DNA from: RYN-428 sp035551995
GTDB taxonomy: Bacteria > Planctomycetota > Phycisphaerae > Tepidisphaerales > Tepidisphaeraceae
Reading direction: 5' to 3'
DNA length: 64,000 bases
Assembly (NCBI GenBank): GCA_035551995.1
Contig: DASZME010000061.1
Location: forward strand, 1-64,000
Shown here: positions 35,423 to 43,643 of the stretch, one piece after another
Layout of the letters: the number at the start of each line of letters is the position of its first letter
Position numbering within the stretch: the stretch's first letter is position 1
The notes under the pieces: model-generated
Seen by the model: the letters and a program-made list of their open reading frames with translations, nothing else
Told to the model about the DNA's origin: nothing
Database searches by the model: none
Program-made: the position numbers and the translations under genes

Positions 35423-35815
35423 CTACTTTTTCTTCGCGTCGCCGGTGGCGTTCACCACGGTGGCCAGAACGGTATCGACCGCATATTGCGATCCGGTGAT
35501 GGCGACATGGGCGCCGGTTTTCACGACTTCGCCCGTAGCGGGCTTTCCACCGGTTTGGAATTTGGTGTAGCTATCGCAGAGAATGACGAGGATTTTTTCG
35601 GGAGGCGCCACCGGGGCTTCGCCGTCTTTGGTTTTCGCCGGGGGGATGTGGCTGGGAACCGAAAGCCGAAAGCCTCTGGAGCCGACGTCGGTGATGGTGC
35701 CTTCGATGGGCGGAGATTTTCCGCTTCCGGTCGAGGGCATTTTGCCGGCCGCATGAACCATCGCGCCCAAAGTCAAAACCGCCGCCAGCGCCGCCAACAT
35801 CGCAAAATGCTTCAT
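35423..35815 (-). CDS. Small secreted protein of unknown function
   Basis: A 130-residue protein with a signal peptide ('HFAMLAALAAVLTLGAMVHA') and a mature domain of about 110 residues. The mature part has alternating strands ('IEGTITDVGSRGFRLSVPSH', 'ILVILCDSYTKFQTGGKPAT', 'HVAITGSQYAVDTVLATVVN') that look like a small OB-type barrel of the DUF5666 kind. This is a fold guess only. The start at 35815 is backed by an AGGGAA ribosome binding site. The C-terminus is basic (DAKKK). No neighbour suggests a role. Confidence 0.7.
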   Translation of the reverse strand: MKHFAMLAALAAVLTLGAMVHAAGKMPSTGSGKSPPIEGTITDVGSRGFRLSVPSHIPPAKTKDGEAPVAPPEKILVILCDSYTKFQTGGKPATGEVVKTGAHVAITGSQYAVDTVLATVVNATGDAKKK

Positions 35816-36011
35816 GGGTTGTTTCCCTTCACTGTCGCCGGATCCCTGTCCCTCAAGTCGTGAACGACATTGGTAAGTGTACCACATTCGCAAGTTTCTG
35901 GATAGTGGGCGACGGGATTCCGAATTGGCGTTGCATCCGTCTTATCCGTTCATGGCGACACGTCGATAAACGGGATGGGAACGCCAATATTACGGCGGAG
36001 GCATGCGGTCC

Positions 36012-36017
36012 TATAAT
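36012..36017 (+). promoter_or_regulatory. -10 box of the DHH phosphoesterase gene, leaderless
   Basis: TATAAT ends 8 nt before the ATG at 36026. The start codon has no Shine-Dalgarno sequence at the usual distance. No -35 match is seen. Confidence 0.4.
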
Positions 36018-36025
36018 TATTTCGT

Positions 36026-37177
36026 ATGACGGCATTTGTCGAATCCTGTGTCGGAACGGTCGCCGACTCTGCCGGCGCCCTTGAGCGCCGCGCGAAAGGA
36101 AAACACCGCGCCGAAAAATTGCTGCGACTCCTGGCGGGTAAAAAAAATATTCTCGTCACCGCCCACCAACACCCCGACCCCGACGCCCTGGCCAGCACCG
36201 TCGCCCTGGCCCGGCTGCTGGAAATGTCCCTGCATGACGTCAAAATCACCATCACGTTCAAAGGCCGTGTCGGCGGCGGGCTCAATGAAGCGTTCGTCAA
36301 ATACAGCAACCTGAAATGGCATCCGTGGGACGAACAGTCGTTATCCGCCTATGACGCCATTTTGCTTTTGGATACGCAGCCGGCCTTTCAGTTCAGTCCG
36401 TTGCCGGTGGGCATTGTACCCTTTGCAGTGATCGATCATCACCGCAGCCGGCATGGGACGCCCCACTGCCCCTTCACCGATATCCGCACCGACGTCGGCG
36501 CAACCAGTTCCATCATCTTCAGTTATTTCATGGAGCTTGAACTGCCGATCAAGCCCGATCTTGGCGCCACGCTTTTGTTCGGCATCGAAAGCGACTTGGC
36601 GGGCGCCGCGGGGGCGCCGGGCGAGCTGGATAATATTGCGCTTTCGGGGCTGACGCTGATCGCAGACGCGCGGAAGTTGTATCAGATGCGGTATGTCGAT
36701 CTGCCGCAAAGTTATTACACCGCCTACGCCAGCGCATTGGCCAACGCATACTTTTATGACAGCGCGCTCATGAGCCATCTGGACACGATCGATTCGATGG
36801 AAAAGCCGGCGGTTCTGGCGGACTTTCTTTTGCGGTTCGACCAGGTTCAATGGGCGTTGGTCAGCGCGATCTACGAAGGTCGGCTCATGCTGAGCTTGCG
36901 AACCAGCAGCACCAAAGCGTCCGCCGCCGACATCATGCGCCGCCTGACGAAAAATCTCGGCGAAGGAGGCGGCCACCGCAGCAAAGCCGGCGGCGCCATC
37001 AAGCTGGAAACCGGCAGCGCGACGGAGATCGAGCGCATCCGGATGATGTTGCGCAGACGATACCTGCGCGCGCTGAAAATTCCATTGACGCGGGGGCAAA
37101 AGCTGGTTCCCCGGCCGCACGACCAGCCGCCGACGGTTTTACCGGCCCCGCTTGCGGGGCGCGCGGAGCAGCGATAG
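36026..37177 (+). CDS. DHH-family phosphoesterase (NrnA-like)
   Basis: A 383-residue DHH/DHHA1 phosphoesterase, probably a nanoRNA or cyclic-dinucleotide-product hydrolase. The metal-binding motifs are in order: 'ILVTAHQHPDPDALASTVAL' (H-x3-D-x-D), 'YDAILLLDTQPAF', 'FAVIDHHRSRHG' (DHH) and 'IESDLAGAAG'. The C-terminal DHHA1 signature is 'GEGGGHRSKAGGAIKLETG'. It has a longer N-terminus (about 45 residues) and C-terminus than NrnA. The last ten residues ('PLAGRAEQR' region) are encoded by a fragment of repeat family C (37143-37161), which has supplied the stop. NrnA-like function is a family inference. The ATG lies 8 nt after a TATAAT box. Confidence 0.88.
   Translation: MTAFVESCVGTVADSAGALERRAKGKHRAEKLLRLLAGKKNILVTAHQHPDPDALASTVALARLLEMSLHDVKITITFKGRVGGGLNEAFVKYSNLKWHPWDEQSLSAYDAILLLDTQPAFQFSPLPVGIVPFAVIDHHRSRHGTPHCPFTDIRTDVGATSSIIFSYFMELELPIKPDLGATLLFGIESDLAGAAGAPGELDNIALSGLTLIADARKLYQMRYVDLPQSYYTAYASALANAYFYDSALMSHLDTIDSMEKPAVLADFLLRFDQVQWALVSAIYEGRLMLSLRTSSTKASAADIMRRLTKNLGEGGGHRSKAGGAIKLETGSATEIERIRMMLRRRYLRALKIPLTRGQKLVPRPHDQPPTVLPAPLAGRAEQR
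37143..37161 (+). repeat. Fragment of repeat family C at the 3' end of the DHH gene
   Basis: Nineteen bases identical to the core hairpin of the full family C copy that starts 38 bp downstream (CGGCCCCGCTTGCGGGGCG). The fragment is inside the coding frame and encodes part of the C-terminus. Confidence 0.6.
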
Positions 37178-37198
37178 GATCATCTTTCGAAATCCTAA

Positions 37199-37293
37199 GC
37201 GTTTTTCCCGTTGCCATAGCGTTGCTATGTTTAGCGGCCCCGCTTGCGGGGCGTGATCCACGATGCAAAGTTCGCGTCACCACCGAGAAATGC
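37199..37293 (+). repeat. Repeat family C, copy 1
   Basis: About 95 bp that match the copies at 49951-50041 (opposite strand) and 57173-57275. It opens GCGTTTTTC, has a central GCCCCGCTTGCGGGGC hairpin preceded by TTTAGCG, then a 'GATGCAAAGTTCGCGTCACC' segment, and ends GAGAAATGC. The two ends are rough inverted repeats. It starts 22 bp after the stop of the DHH gene. Confidence 0.75.
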
Positions 37294-37451
37294 TCGAATC
37301 GTCTGGCTTATAAAATGAATCGCGCCCCTCACACCGCCGTCGTACGATAGGGTTCCCGGACCAATTGTCCGGCGAACCCCGCCCCCGTACGATCTTTGCT
37401 TCCCGAAATCCAAAGTTTTATCGAGGGTCACCGAGACCAGAACCAATCGCC

Positions 37452-40400
37452 ATGAATACCGAACTTTCGTCGAAATACGATCCGTCCGCCGTCGAGGCAC
37501 AGGCATACCAGGTGTGGTTGGAGGAGAAATGCTTCGCCGCCGATCCCGCCGGGCCCGGCGAGCCGTACTGCATCGTCATCCCTCCGCCCAACGTGACCGG
37601 CGCCCTGCATCTGGGCCACGCGATCAACGCCACGCTACAGGACATTCTCATTCGCGTTCACCGCATGATGGGCTTCAACACCCTGTGGGTCCCCGGCATC
37701 GATCACGCCGGCATCGCCACGCAGGCGGTCGTCGAAAAACAACTGAAGGAGCAGGAAAACAAAACCCGCCATGACGTGGGCCGGGAGGGCCTGGTCGAGC
37801 GAATCTGGCAATGGAAGCAGCAATACGGCGATCGCATCCTCGAACAACTCAAACGCCTCGGCGCCTCCTGCGATTGGGACCGCACCCGCTTCACGCTCGA
37901 CGACATGTGCGCCAAAGCCGTCCGCGAAACCTTTTTCAAGCTCTTCAAAGACGGCTTAATCTACCGCGGCAAACGCCTGGTGCACTGGGACACATTTTTG
38001 CAAACGTCGATCTCCGACGACGAGATTTACCATGAGACGGTGAAGACCTTCCTCTGGCACATTCGCTATCCGATCGAAGACGATCTTACCCCCTCGCCCG
38101 GTACGCCGGGGGAGGGCGGGGGTGGCGGTCTTCCCGGCGATCAGCGGAAAGACCCCCACCCTACCCCTCCCCCGGCACACCGGGCGAGGGGCCAAGACAG
38201 CACCGCAAATAAAGGCACTGGTCTTGTAGGTTCCGCCCCGCGGACCGTTTCTCCCCACGGGCAGGAAATGGTCCGCAATGCGGACCCTACGGCGACCATT
38301 CGCTCCGATGTTGATCCCGCCGCCTTTGATGAAGACGGAAAGGCGCCACCCCGTGCGAACTACATGATCGTCGCCACCACCCGCCCCGAAACCATGCTCG
38401 GCGACACCGCCGTCGCCGTGCATAGCCAAGACCCGCGCTGGAACTGGGCCATCGGCAAATACATTCGGCTGCCCCTGACCAATCGGCTCATCCCGATTAT
38501 CGCCGACGACATTCTGGTCGATCCCAAGTTCGGCACCGGCGTGGTGAAAGTGACGCCCGCCCACGATCCCAACGACTACGCCGTCTGGCAGCGGCACAAA
38601 GGTCAGCCCGACGAGATCGATCTAATCAACATCCTGACGCCGGACGGAAAAATCGGCTCGGACCGGCCGGAGTGGAGCAAGTACGCCGGGATGAAACGCA
38701 ACGCCGCCCGCGCGCAAGTGGTGGAGGATTTGAAGTCGGCTGGTTTGCTGGAAAAGGAGGAGCCGTATGAAACGCAGGTTGGCCATAGCGATCGCAGCAA
38801 GACGCCGGTGGAGCCGTATTTGAGCGATCAATGGTTCGTGAAAATGGCGCCGCTGGCGGAGCCGGCGTTACAAGCGGTGCGCGAGGGAAAGATCAAGTTT
38901 CATCCCGAACGGCATGCGCAGCAGTACCTCTCGTGGTTGGGAGAAAAACGGGATTGGCCGGTGAGTCGGCAACTTTGGTGGGGGCATCGGATTCCGGTAT
39001 GGACGAAATCGTGGGCATCGGATGCATCACCGGATCTTCCGTATTTGGTGCCTGAGGATAAAAGCACCGAGCCGCGCGTGATAGATCTGCGGGTCGGCGG
39101 ACAGAAGTTGATACTGGTGAAAAAGCGCGACGATCGAACTGTCACGCATTACATCGGCGTCGGCGCCTGCGATAATGAGTCACCCGCCGTCCTTGAAAAA
39201 GCTGGTTTCGTTCAAGACCCCGACGTCCTCGACACCTGGTTCTCCTCGGCTCTCTGGCCGCACAGCACGCTCGGCTGGCCGGAACAGACGGCGGAATTGG
39301 CGAAGTTCTATCCGACTAGCGTCCTGCTGACCGGCCGCGACATTATCACGCTGTGGGTCGCCCGGATGGTGATGATGGGGATGTACAACATGGGAGATAA
39401 GGAAGCGGTTGACGCTCTTACTCCCTCCCCCGGTACGCCGGGGGAGGGCAGGGGCGGGGGTCTCGTTGCCGACAAGCAAAACGACCCCCACCCTAACCCT
39501 CCCCCGGCGTACCGGGAGAGGGGACAGGAGAGCGCGCGCCGCGCCGAAGCTTTGGCGCTTGGCCTTCCGTTCCTTGACGTTGCCATCAACCCCACCATTC
39601 TCGACGGCAAAGGCGAGCGCATGAGCAAATCCAAGGGCAATGGCGTCGATCCCGTCGACATCATTGATTCCTATGGTGCAGACGCCTTGCGATTCACCCT
39701 CACCAAGATGGCCACCGAAACGCAAGACGCCCGCATGCCGGTGAAGCGCGACGCCAACGGCAAGAACACCTCCGACAAATTCGACGAAGGCCGGAATTTC
39801 TGCAACAAGCTGTGGAACGCCTGCCGGTTTGCCCTTTCGAATCTGGAAAATGTAGCGTCCGCATCGCGGGCCGTTCCGCCGCCTCTCGAAAATTCGGTCC
39901 GCGATGCGGACCTTACGTATACTCTCGTCGACCGCTGGATCATCGCCCGCTTCAACCGCACCCTGACAACCTGCGACGAGGCGATCAAATCCTATCGCTT
40001 CGACGTCTACGCAAAATCCTGCTACGACTTTTTCTGGGGCGATTTTTGCGATTGGTACGTCGAGGCGATTAAGCCCGCCATGAAGGACCCTGCGCGCTCC
40101 GTCCAAACCGCCGAGGTGCTGGCGGCCGTGCTTGACGGCGCGCTTCGGCTCATGCACCCCATGATCCCCTTCATTACCGAGACCGTCTGGTGGCGCCTGA
40201 ACGAGGTGCGGCCGCGACGCGGAATCCCGGGCAGAATCGAATGCCCGCCAAGCAAACGGCTGGTGCTGGCCAAATGGCCCCTCGCGACATCGACCGACGC
40301 GTCGGCGGAGGAAGACTTCCCCAAATTGCAGGCGGTCATCTCCGCGATCCGAACCATCCGAAACGATTACCAGGTGAATCCCAAGGTCACGGTGGACGTG

Positions 40401-40769
40401 TTCATCAAGGCAGACGACGATGCTTGCGGCAAGATTTTAAGCAGCCGCGAGCTGGTCGAAATGCTCGCGATTTGCTCGCTCAAGGACGCGCGGGCCGATC
40501 TGGCGCCGATCCAAAACGCGGTAACCGCCAACGTGGCGGGTTATGAAATTTTCGTGACGGGATTGATCGATCCCAATGCCGAGAAGACGCGCTTGGCAAA
40601 AGAAATCGAGACGAAGGAAAAATCAGTCTCGTCGATGAAAGCCCGGCTCGGGAACGAAGCCTATATCGCGAAAGCGCCGCCCCACCTGGTGCAGCAATCT
40701 CGCGATCAACTCGCGGCCGCGGAAACGGAAGTGATAAAACTGAAAGAGTCGTTGAAGAAGCTGGAATGA
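37452..40769 (+). CDS. valS: Valyl-tRNA synthetase with in-frame palindromic repeat insertions
   Basis: A 1105-residue class I synthetase that charges tRNA-Val and edits mischarged threonine. The HIGH-type motif is 'PPPNVTGALHLGHAINATLQ', the editing domain starts at 'VATTRPETMLGDTAVAV', the KMSKS-type motif is 'ERMSKSKGNGVDPVDIIDSY', and a C-terminal coiled coil ends 'AAAETEVIKLKESLKKLE'. It is longer than usual (about 880-960). The excess comes from four palindromic elements kept in frame: two adjacent ones at about residues 212-290 before the editing domain, one at 656-691 just before the KMSKS region, and one at 801-822 in the anticodon-binding domain. They encode 'TPSPGTPGEG'-type and 'VGSAPRTV'-type peptides. 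The ATG at 37452 is preferred to an earlier frame start at 37365. No stop or frameshift is present. Confidence 0.95.
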   Translation: MNTELSSKYDPSAVEAQAYQVWLEEKCFAADPAGPGEPYCIVIPPPNVTGALHLGHAINATLQDILIRVHRMMGFNTLWVPGIDHAGIATQAVVEKQLKEQENKTRHDVGREGLVERIWQWKQQYGDRILEQLKRLGASCDWDRTRFTLDDMCAKAVRETFFKLFKDGLIYRGKRLVHWDTFLQTSISDDEIYHETVKTFLWHIRYPIEDDLTPSPGTPGEGGGGGLPGDQRKDPHPTPPPAHRARGQDSTANKGTGLVGSAPRTVSPHGQEMVRNADPTATIRSDVDPAAFDEDGKAPPRANYMIVATTRPETMLGDTAVAVHSQDPRWNWAIGKYIRLPLTNRLIPIIADDILVDPKFGTGVVKVTPAHDPNDYAVWQRHKGQPDEIDLINILTPDGKIGSDRPEWSKYAGMKRNAARAQVVEDLKSAGLLEKEEPYETQVGHSDRSKTPVEPYLSDQWFVKMAPLAEPALQAVREGKIKFHPERHAQQYLSWLGEKRDWPVSRQLWWGHRIPVWTKSWASDASPDLPYLVPEDKSTEPRVIDLRVGGQKLILVKKRDDRTVTHYIGVGACDNESPAVLEKAGFVQDPDVLDTWFSSALWPHSTLGWPEQTAELAKFYPTSVLLTGRDIITLWVARMVMMGMYNMGDKEAVDALTPSPGTPGEGRGGGLVADKQNDPHPNPPPAYRERGQESARRAEALALGLPFLDVAINPTILDGKGERMSKSKGNGVDPVDIIDSYGADALRFTLTKMATETQDARMPVKRDANGKNTSDKFDEGRNFCNKLWNACRFALSNLENVASASRAVPPPLENSVRDADLTYTLVDRWIIARFNRTLTTCDEAIKSYRFDVYAKSCYDFFWGDFCDWYVEAIKPAMKDPARSVQTAEVLAAVLDGALRLMHPMIPFITETVWWRLNEVRPRRGIPGRIECPPSKRLVLAKWPLATSTDASAEEDFPKLQAVISAIRTIRNDYQVNPKVTVDVFIKADDDACGKILSSRELVEMLAICSLKDARADLAPIQNAVTANVAGYEIFVTGLIDPNAEKTRLAKEIETKEKSVSSMKARLGNEAYIAKAPPHLVQQSRDQLAAAETEVIKLKESLKKLE
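38090..38191 (+). repeat. Palindromic repeat family A, copy 1, inside valS
   Basis: A 102-bp element with 27-bp outer arms (38090-38116 and 38165-38191) that pair at 25 of 27 positions, inner G-rich/C-rich stretches and a 20-nt centre. It is read as 'TPSPGTPGEG...PHPTPPPAHRARG'. The length is a multiple of three, so the frame is preserved. Confidence 0.85.
38226..38290 (+). repeat. Palindromic repeat family B, copy 1, inside valS
   Basis: A 65-bp element with 21-bp arms (38226-38246 and 38270-38290), 17 of 21 complementary, around a 23-nt centre. It is read as 'VGSAPRTV...MVRNADPTA'. It lies 34 bp after family A copy 1. Confidence 0.8.
39422..39523 (+). repeat. Palindromic repeat family A, copy 2, inside valS
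   Basis: A 102-bp element with the same layout as copy 1: 27-bp outer arms (39422-39448 and 39497-39523), 25 of 27 complementary. Orientation and reading frame are the same ('TPSPGTPGEG...PHPNPPPAYRERG'). It sits about 25 residues before the KMSKS motif. Confidence 0.85.
39852..39916 (+). repeat. Palindromic repeat family B, copy 2, inside valS
   Basis: A 65-bp element with 21-bp arms (39852-39872 and 39896-39916), 18 of 21 complementary, and a 23-nt centre. It has the same length, orientation and frame as copy 1 ('VASASRAV...VRDADLTY'). It precedes 'LVDRWIIARF' of the anticodon-binding domain. Confidence 0.8.
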
Positions 40770-40993
40770 GTTCGTTCTCGCGGCGCCTTTGCGTTCCGAT
40801 CGTACTGATCGGCCAGCTCTTCGTTCGACGGCTGATACCCCTTCTCCTTTTCCGTGTATCCTCTCGGATGCGACGGACTCCATGAGCGATACGCGTGAAC
40901 CGTGAAATGATAGACAGGCACGCGTACAAGGATAGCAAATTTGTATAAATTAACGAAACGGAAAAACCGTGCCCGCGCGATTTGATAACCCAT
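40706..40993 (-). CDS. Short protein, possibly a truncated REP-type transposase relative
   Basis: A 95-residue open frame on the strand opposite valS, overlapping its last 64 bp. The stretch 'VPVYHFTVHAYRSWSPSHPR' followed by GYTEKEKGYQPS resembles the N-terminal part of small planctomycete proteins of the REP-associated or IS200-like kind. This is from memory and not checked. No complete catalytic motif is present, and the C-terminus runs into the antisense of valS, so it is probably a remnant. If genuine, it would place a palindrome-mobilising enzyme fragment beside the repeat-laden valS gene. Confidence 0.35.
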   Translation of the reverse strand: MGYQIARARFFRFVNLYKFAILVRVPVYHFTVHAYRSWSPSHPRGYTEKEKGYQPSNEELADQYDRNAKAPRERTHSSFFNDSFSFITSVSAAAS

Positions 40994-41076
40994 CGTCCGA
41001 AGACTCAGATCGATCCTTTAATAGCCCTGATCGGAAGCTCTGGGGTGCATCCGCAGCAGGCGCCGCGAATTTTGTT

Positions 41077-42114
41077 TCATGCGTCGTCTCCGCTTCCGCG
41101 CTGATTTTGAGCCACGATCTCCGCATTCCGTTTAAGAACCGGCAGCTTCACGCGCTTCATCGCGCTGTCGCGAAGCGTTGAGCGGTAGGTTTCATCCGTC
41201 CAATTCATCACTTCGCGGACATCCAGAGTTCCAGTCACGAATCGCGGACGCAATGCTTCATCGATCGCGCTTGGCGCCCGCCCGTTATGCGGGCAGACTT
41301 CCTGACACACATCGCAACCATAAAGCCAATCGTCGATACGCGATTTCAAATCTTCCGGAATTTCCGACCGATGCTCGATGGTCAGATAGGAGATACAGCG
41401 CGTGGCGTCGAGTGAATAGGGTTCGGTGATGGCGTGCGTCGGGCACGCGTCGATGCAGCGGGTGCAGGCGCCGCAATGGTCTGCGACCGGCTCATCGACG
41501 GGAAGCGGCAGCGTGGTGAGAATTTCGCCCAGGAGAAGCCAGGAGCCGACGCGCGGGTTGATGATGCAAGTGTTTTTTCCGATCCAGCCGATGCCGGCGC
41601 GGGCGGCCAGTTCGCGCTCCATGATGGGGGCGGTATCTACGCCACAGCGGGTTTCGATGGTGGGGACGCGCCGCTTGAGCCAGTCGGATAGCTTGAATAA
41701 GCGGGTCTTGATCAGGTCGTGATAGTCATCGCCCAAGGCGTAGCGCGCGATTCGGCCTTGATAGGATGGTTCTTCCGCCGGCGCGGGCTTGAGCGGAGCG
41801 TGATAGTTGATCGCCACGCAGATCGCGCTGGCGGCGCCGGGGAAGTAGACGGCGGAATCGGTACGCTCATCGACGCGATTGGATAACCAGTTCATCGTGC
41901 CGGATTTTCCGGCGGCGATCCATGCGCGATAATGGTCGGCATACGACGATTTCTCGGCCGACGCGATGCCCGCGAGATCAAAGCCAAGTTCCATCGCCTT
42001 GGCTTTGATGGAGAGAACGAGCGCGCTGGAAGAAAGATCAGGAGTGAAGGCCGGGACGGTCGGACGCCAAGGAACACAGGAGGAGGAAGCGAGATTTTTT
42101 TCCGGGTCTAACAT
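41077..42114 (-). CDS. queG: Epoxyqueuosine reductase
   Basis: A 345-residue cobalamin-dependent iron-sulfur enzyme that carries out the last step of queuosine synthesis, reducing epoxyqueuosine in tRNA. The family core is 'ALGDDYHDLIKTRLFKLSDW', the conserved acid and cobalamin region 'CGVDTAPIMERELAARAGIG', and two 4Fe-4S motifs 'HCGACTRCIDACPTHA' and 'CDVCQEVCPHNG'. The length is typical for the catalytic part. It lacks the C-terminal HEAT repeat, like short QueG forms. The ATG at 42114 is 5 nt after the MATE gene stop, so the two are probably co-transcribed. A longer open frame upstream is an antisense artefact of the MATE gene. Confidence 0.94.
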   Translation of the reverse strand: MLDPEKNLASSSCVPWRPTVPAFTPDLSSSALVLSIKAKAMELGFDLAGIASAEKSSYADHYRAWIAAGKSGTMNWLSNRVDERTDSAVYFPGAASAICVAINYHAPLKPAPAEEPSYQGRIARYALGDDYHDLIKTRLFKLSDWLKRRVPTIETRCGVDTAPIMERELAARAGIGWIGKNTCIINPRVGSWLLLGEILTTLPLPVDEPVADHCGACTRCIDACPTHAITEPYSLDATRCISYLTIEHRSEIPEDLKSRIDDWLYGCDVCQEVCPHNGRAPSAIDEALRPRFVTGTLDVREVMNWTDETYRSTLRDSAMKRVKLPVLKRNAEIVAQNQRGSGDDA

Positions 42115-42119
42115 GCGAG

Positions 42120-43538
42120 TCAGACTTTTACGTTCTTCCATCCGCCTTGGAGGAATCGCGCGAAGATGAACAGTCCGCGCAAGTTCAGCTCGATGCAGAG
42201 GACCATCCAAACCGCTTCGAGGCCGCGATGGAGGAATAGGGTGACGAAAACGACGCCGACCAATCTTAGCCCGATGATGCTGGCGAGGTTGATGAGCATG
42301 ACGACGAGTGTATCGCCGGCGCCGCGCAGGGCGCCGCCGTACACGAGGGTGGCGGCGAAGCCGGGGCTCGCGAAGGCGGTGATGAAAAGACACGTCGCCA
42401 CGACATGCGCGACATTTGGATCGACGCTCAGTGCGCGCGAAAGCGGGTGACGGAAGAGGATGAAGCAGACGCCGCCAAGGCACATCGCGCCGCCGCCGAG
42501 GGCATAGGCGATGTGAGCGGCGCGGGCGGCGCGGCGCGGGTCGTTCATGCCGAGGCTCTGGCCGACGACGGTGGCGGCGGCGGTCGCGACGGCGAGGCCG
42601 GTCATGAAACTCAGGCTTTCGATTCGGATGGTGATGATGTGGGCGGCGGACAAGACGTTGCTTGGATCGATGTGGAAGATAATGCCGAGGATCATGAATT
42701 GCGCCGACCAGGTGACGAGGCCCTCGGCGCCGTTGGGAATGCCGATGCGCATGACGCGCTTCATCGTCGTCCAATGCGGGCGCAGGCGGTGGAGGAAGAG
42801 GCGGATTTTGCCGCGGCCGCTGACGAGAACGGCGAATTGAATCAATCCCCCGCTGACGTAGGCGGCGGTGGTGCCGATCGCGATTCCGCGAAAACCCATC
42901 ACCGGAAGGCCAAACCAGCCGCGCGTGAGGGCGAAGCTGACGACGATGTTGACGAGATCGACGGCGATCATCGCGACGGCCGGCGTGATCGAATCGCCGG
43001 CCCCGCGCAGGCAGGCGTTGGCCGCGAGCATGAGCATCATGAACGGCAACGACAGGCCCAGAACGCGAAGGTAATAGACGCTGAAGACGGTGGCGGGATT
43101 GCCGGGCCCCAGGCCGGTGGCGCGCGTGAGCGGAACGGCGAACAGGATGACCATCGCGGTGGTCGCCAGTCCGGCGATGACTGCCGCCGTCACGCTTTGC
43201 CCGCAGACGCTGTTGGCCAGGCGCTGATGTTTCGCGCCCGATGCGCGGGCGATAATCGCGGTGCTCCCTGTTCCGATGGCGCCGGCGATGAGGCCAAGAA
43301 GCCAGATGATGTAGGTCACGAGGCCGATCGAAGCGGTCGCGTCGGCGGCATGGTCCGGCAAACGACTGGCCAGATACGTGTCCGACCAGCCGACGCCCAT
43401 GTGCAGAATATTTTCCGCAAGCACGGGAACGGCAAGCCAGAGAAGTTCGGGAAGGAGCGAATGGGTTTGCTCGGGCAAACTAATCCGGCGGTGCGGCGGC
43501 GGAATGGCCTCGGAAAGTGCGGCGCGGGGTTGGGTCAT
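42120..43538 (-). CDS. MATE family efflux transporter
   Basis: A multidrug/metabolite exporter of about 472 residues with 12 predicted helices in two homologous halves, driven by H+ or Na+. It starts at 'ELLWLAVPVLAENILHMGVG'. Recognisable pieces are 'YIIWLLGLIAGAIGTGSTAI' and 'TAAATVVGQSLGMNDPRRAA', the N-lobe and C-lobe versions of the same loop. The ATG at 43538 is one choice, and the frame is open to an ATG at 43577. It overlaps no neighbour and precedes queG by 5 nt. It is more like NorM/DinF-type exporters than the Wzx flippase in this window. The substrate is unknown. Confidence 0.9.
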   Translation of the reverse strand: MTQPRAALSEAIPPPHRRISLPEQTHSLLPELLWLAVPVLAENILHMGVGWSDTYLASRLPDHAADATASIGLVTYIIWLLGLIAGAIGTGSTAIIARASGAKHQRLANSVCGQSVTAAVIAGLATTAMVILFAVPLTRATGLGPGNPATVFSVYYLRVLGLSLPFMMLMLAANACLRGAGDSITPAVAMIAVDLVNIVVSFALTRGWFGLPVMGFRGIAIGTTAAYVSGGLIQFAVLVSGRGKIRLFLHRLRPHWTTMKRVMRIGIPNGAEGLVTWSAQFMILGIIFHIDPSNVLSAAHIITIRIESLSFMTGLAVATAAATVVGQSLGMNDPRRAARAAHIAYALGGGAMCLGGVCFILFRHPLSRALSVDPNVAHVVATCLFITAFASPGFAATLVYGGALRGAGDTLVVMLINLASIIGLRLVGVVFVTLFLHRGLEAVWMVLCIELNLRGLFIFARFLQGGWKNVKV

Positions 43539-43643
43539 GGGTGGACCGATCGTAGGCGGGATGAAATGGAAGTTCATCTCAGGCGAAGTGCCGCGTTGGA
43601 ATGGTTGGGGACAGGCCCCTGATGCGTGCGTCGCGCGAAAATA

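Noticed and set aside
37199..37293. Repeat C as a CRISPR array or tRNA
   Set aside because: The copies are single, far apart and on both strands. There is no spacer-repeat alternation and no cloverleaf.
38085..38310. Reading the extra valS segment as an intein
   Set aside because: No Cys/Ser at the splice points, no HxN at the end and no intein blocks. The length (about 75 residues) is too short and the DNA is palindromic, so inserted repeats explain it better.
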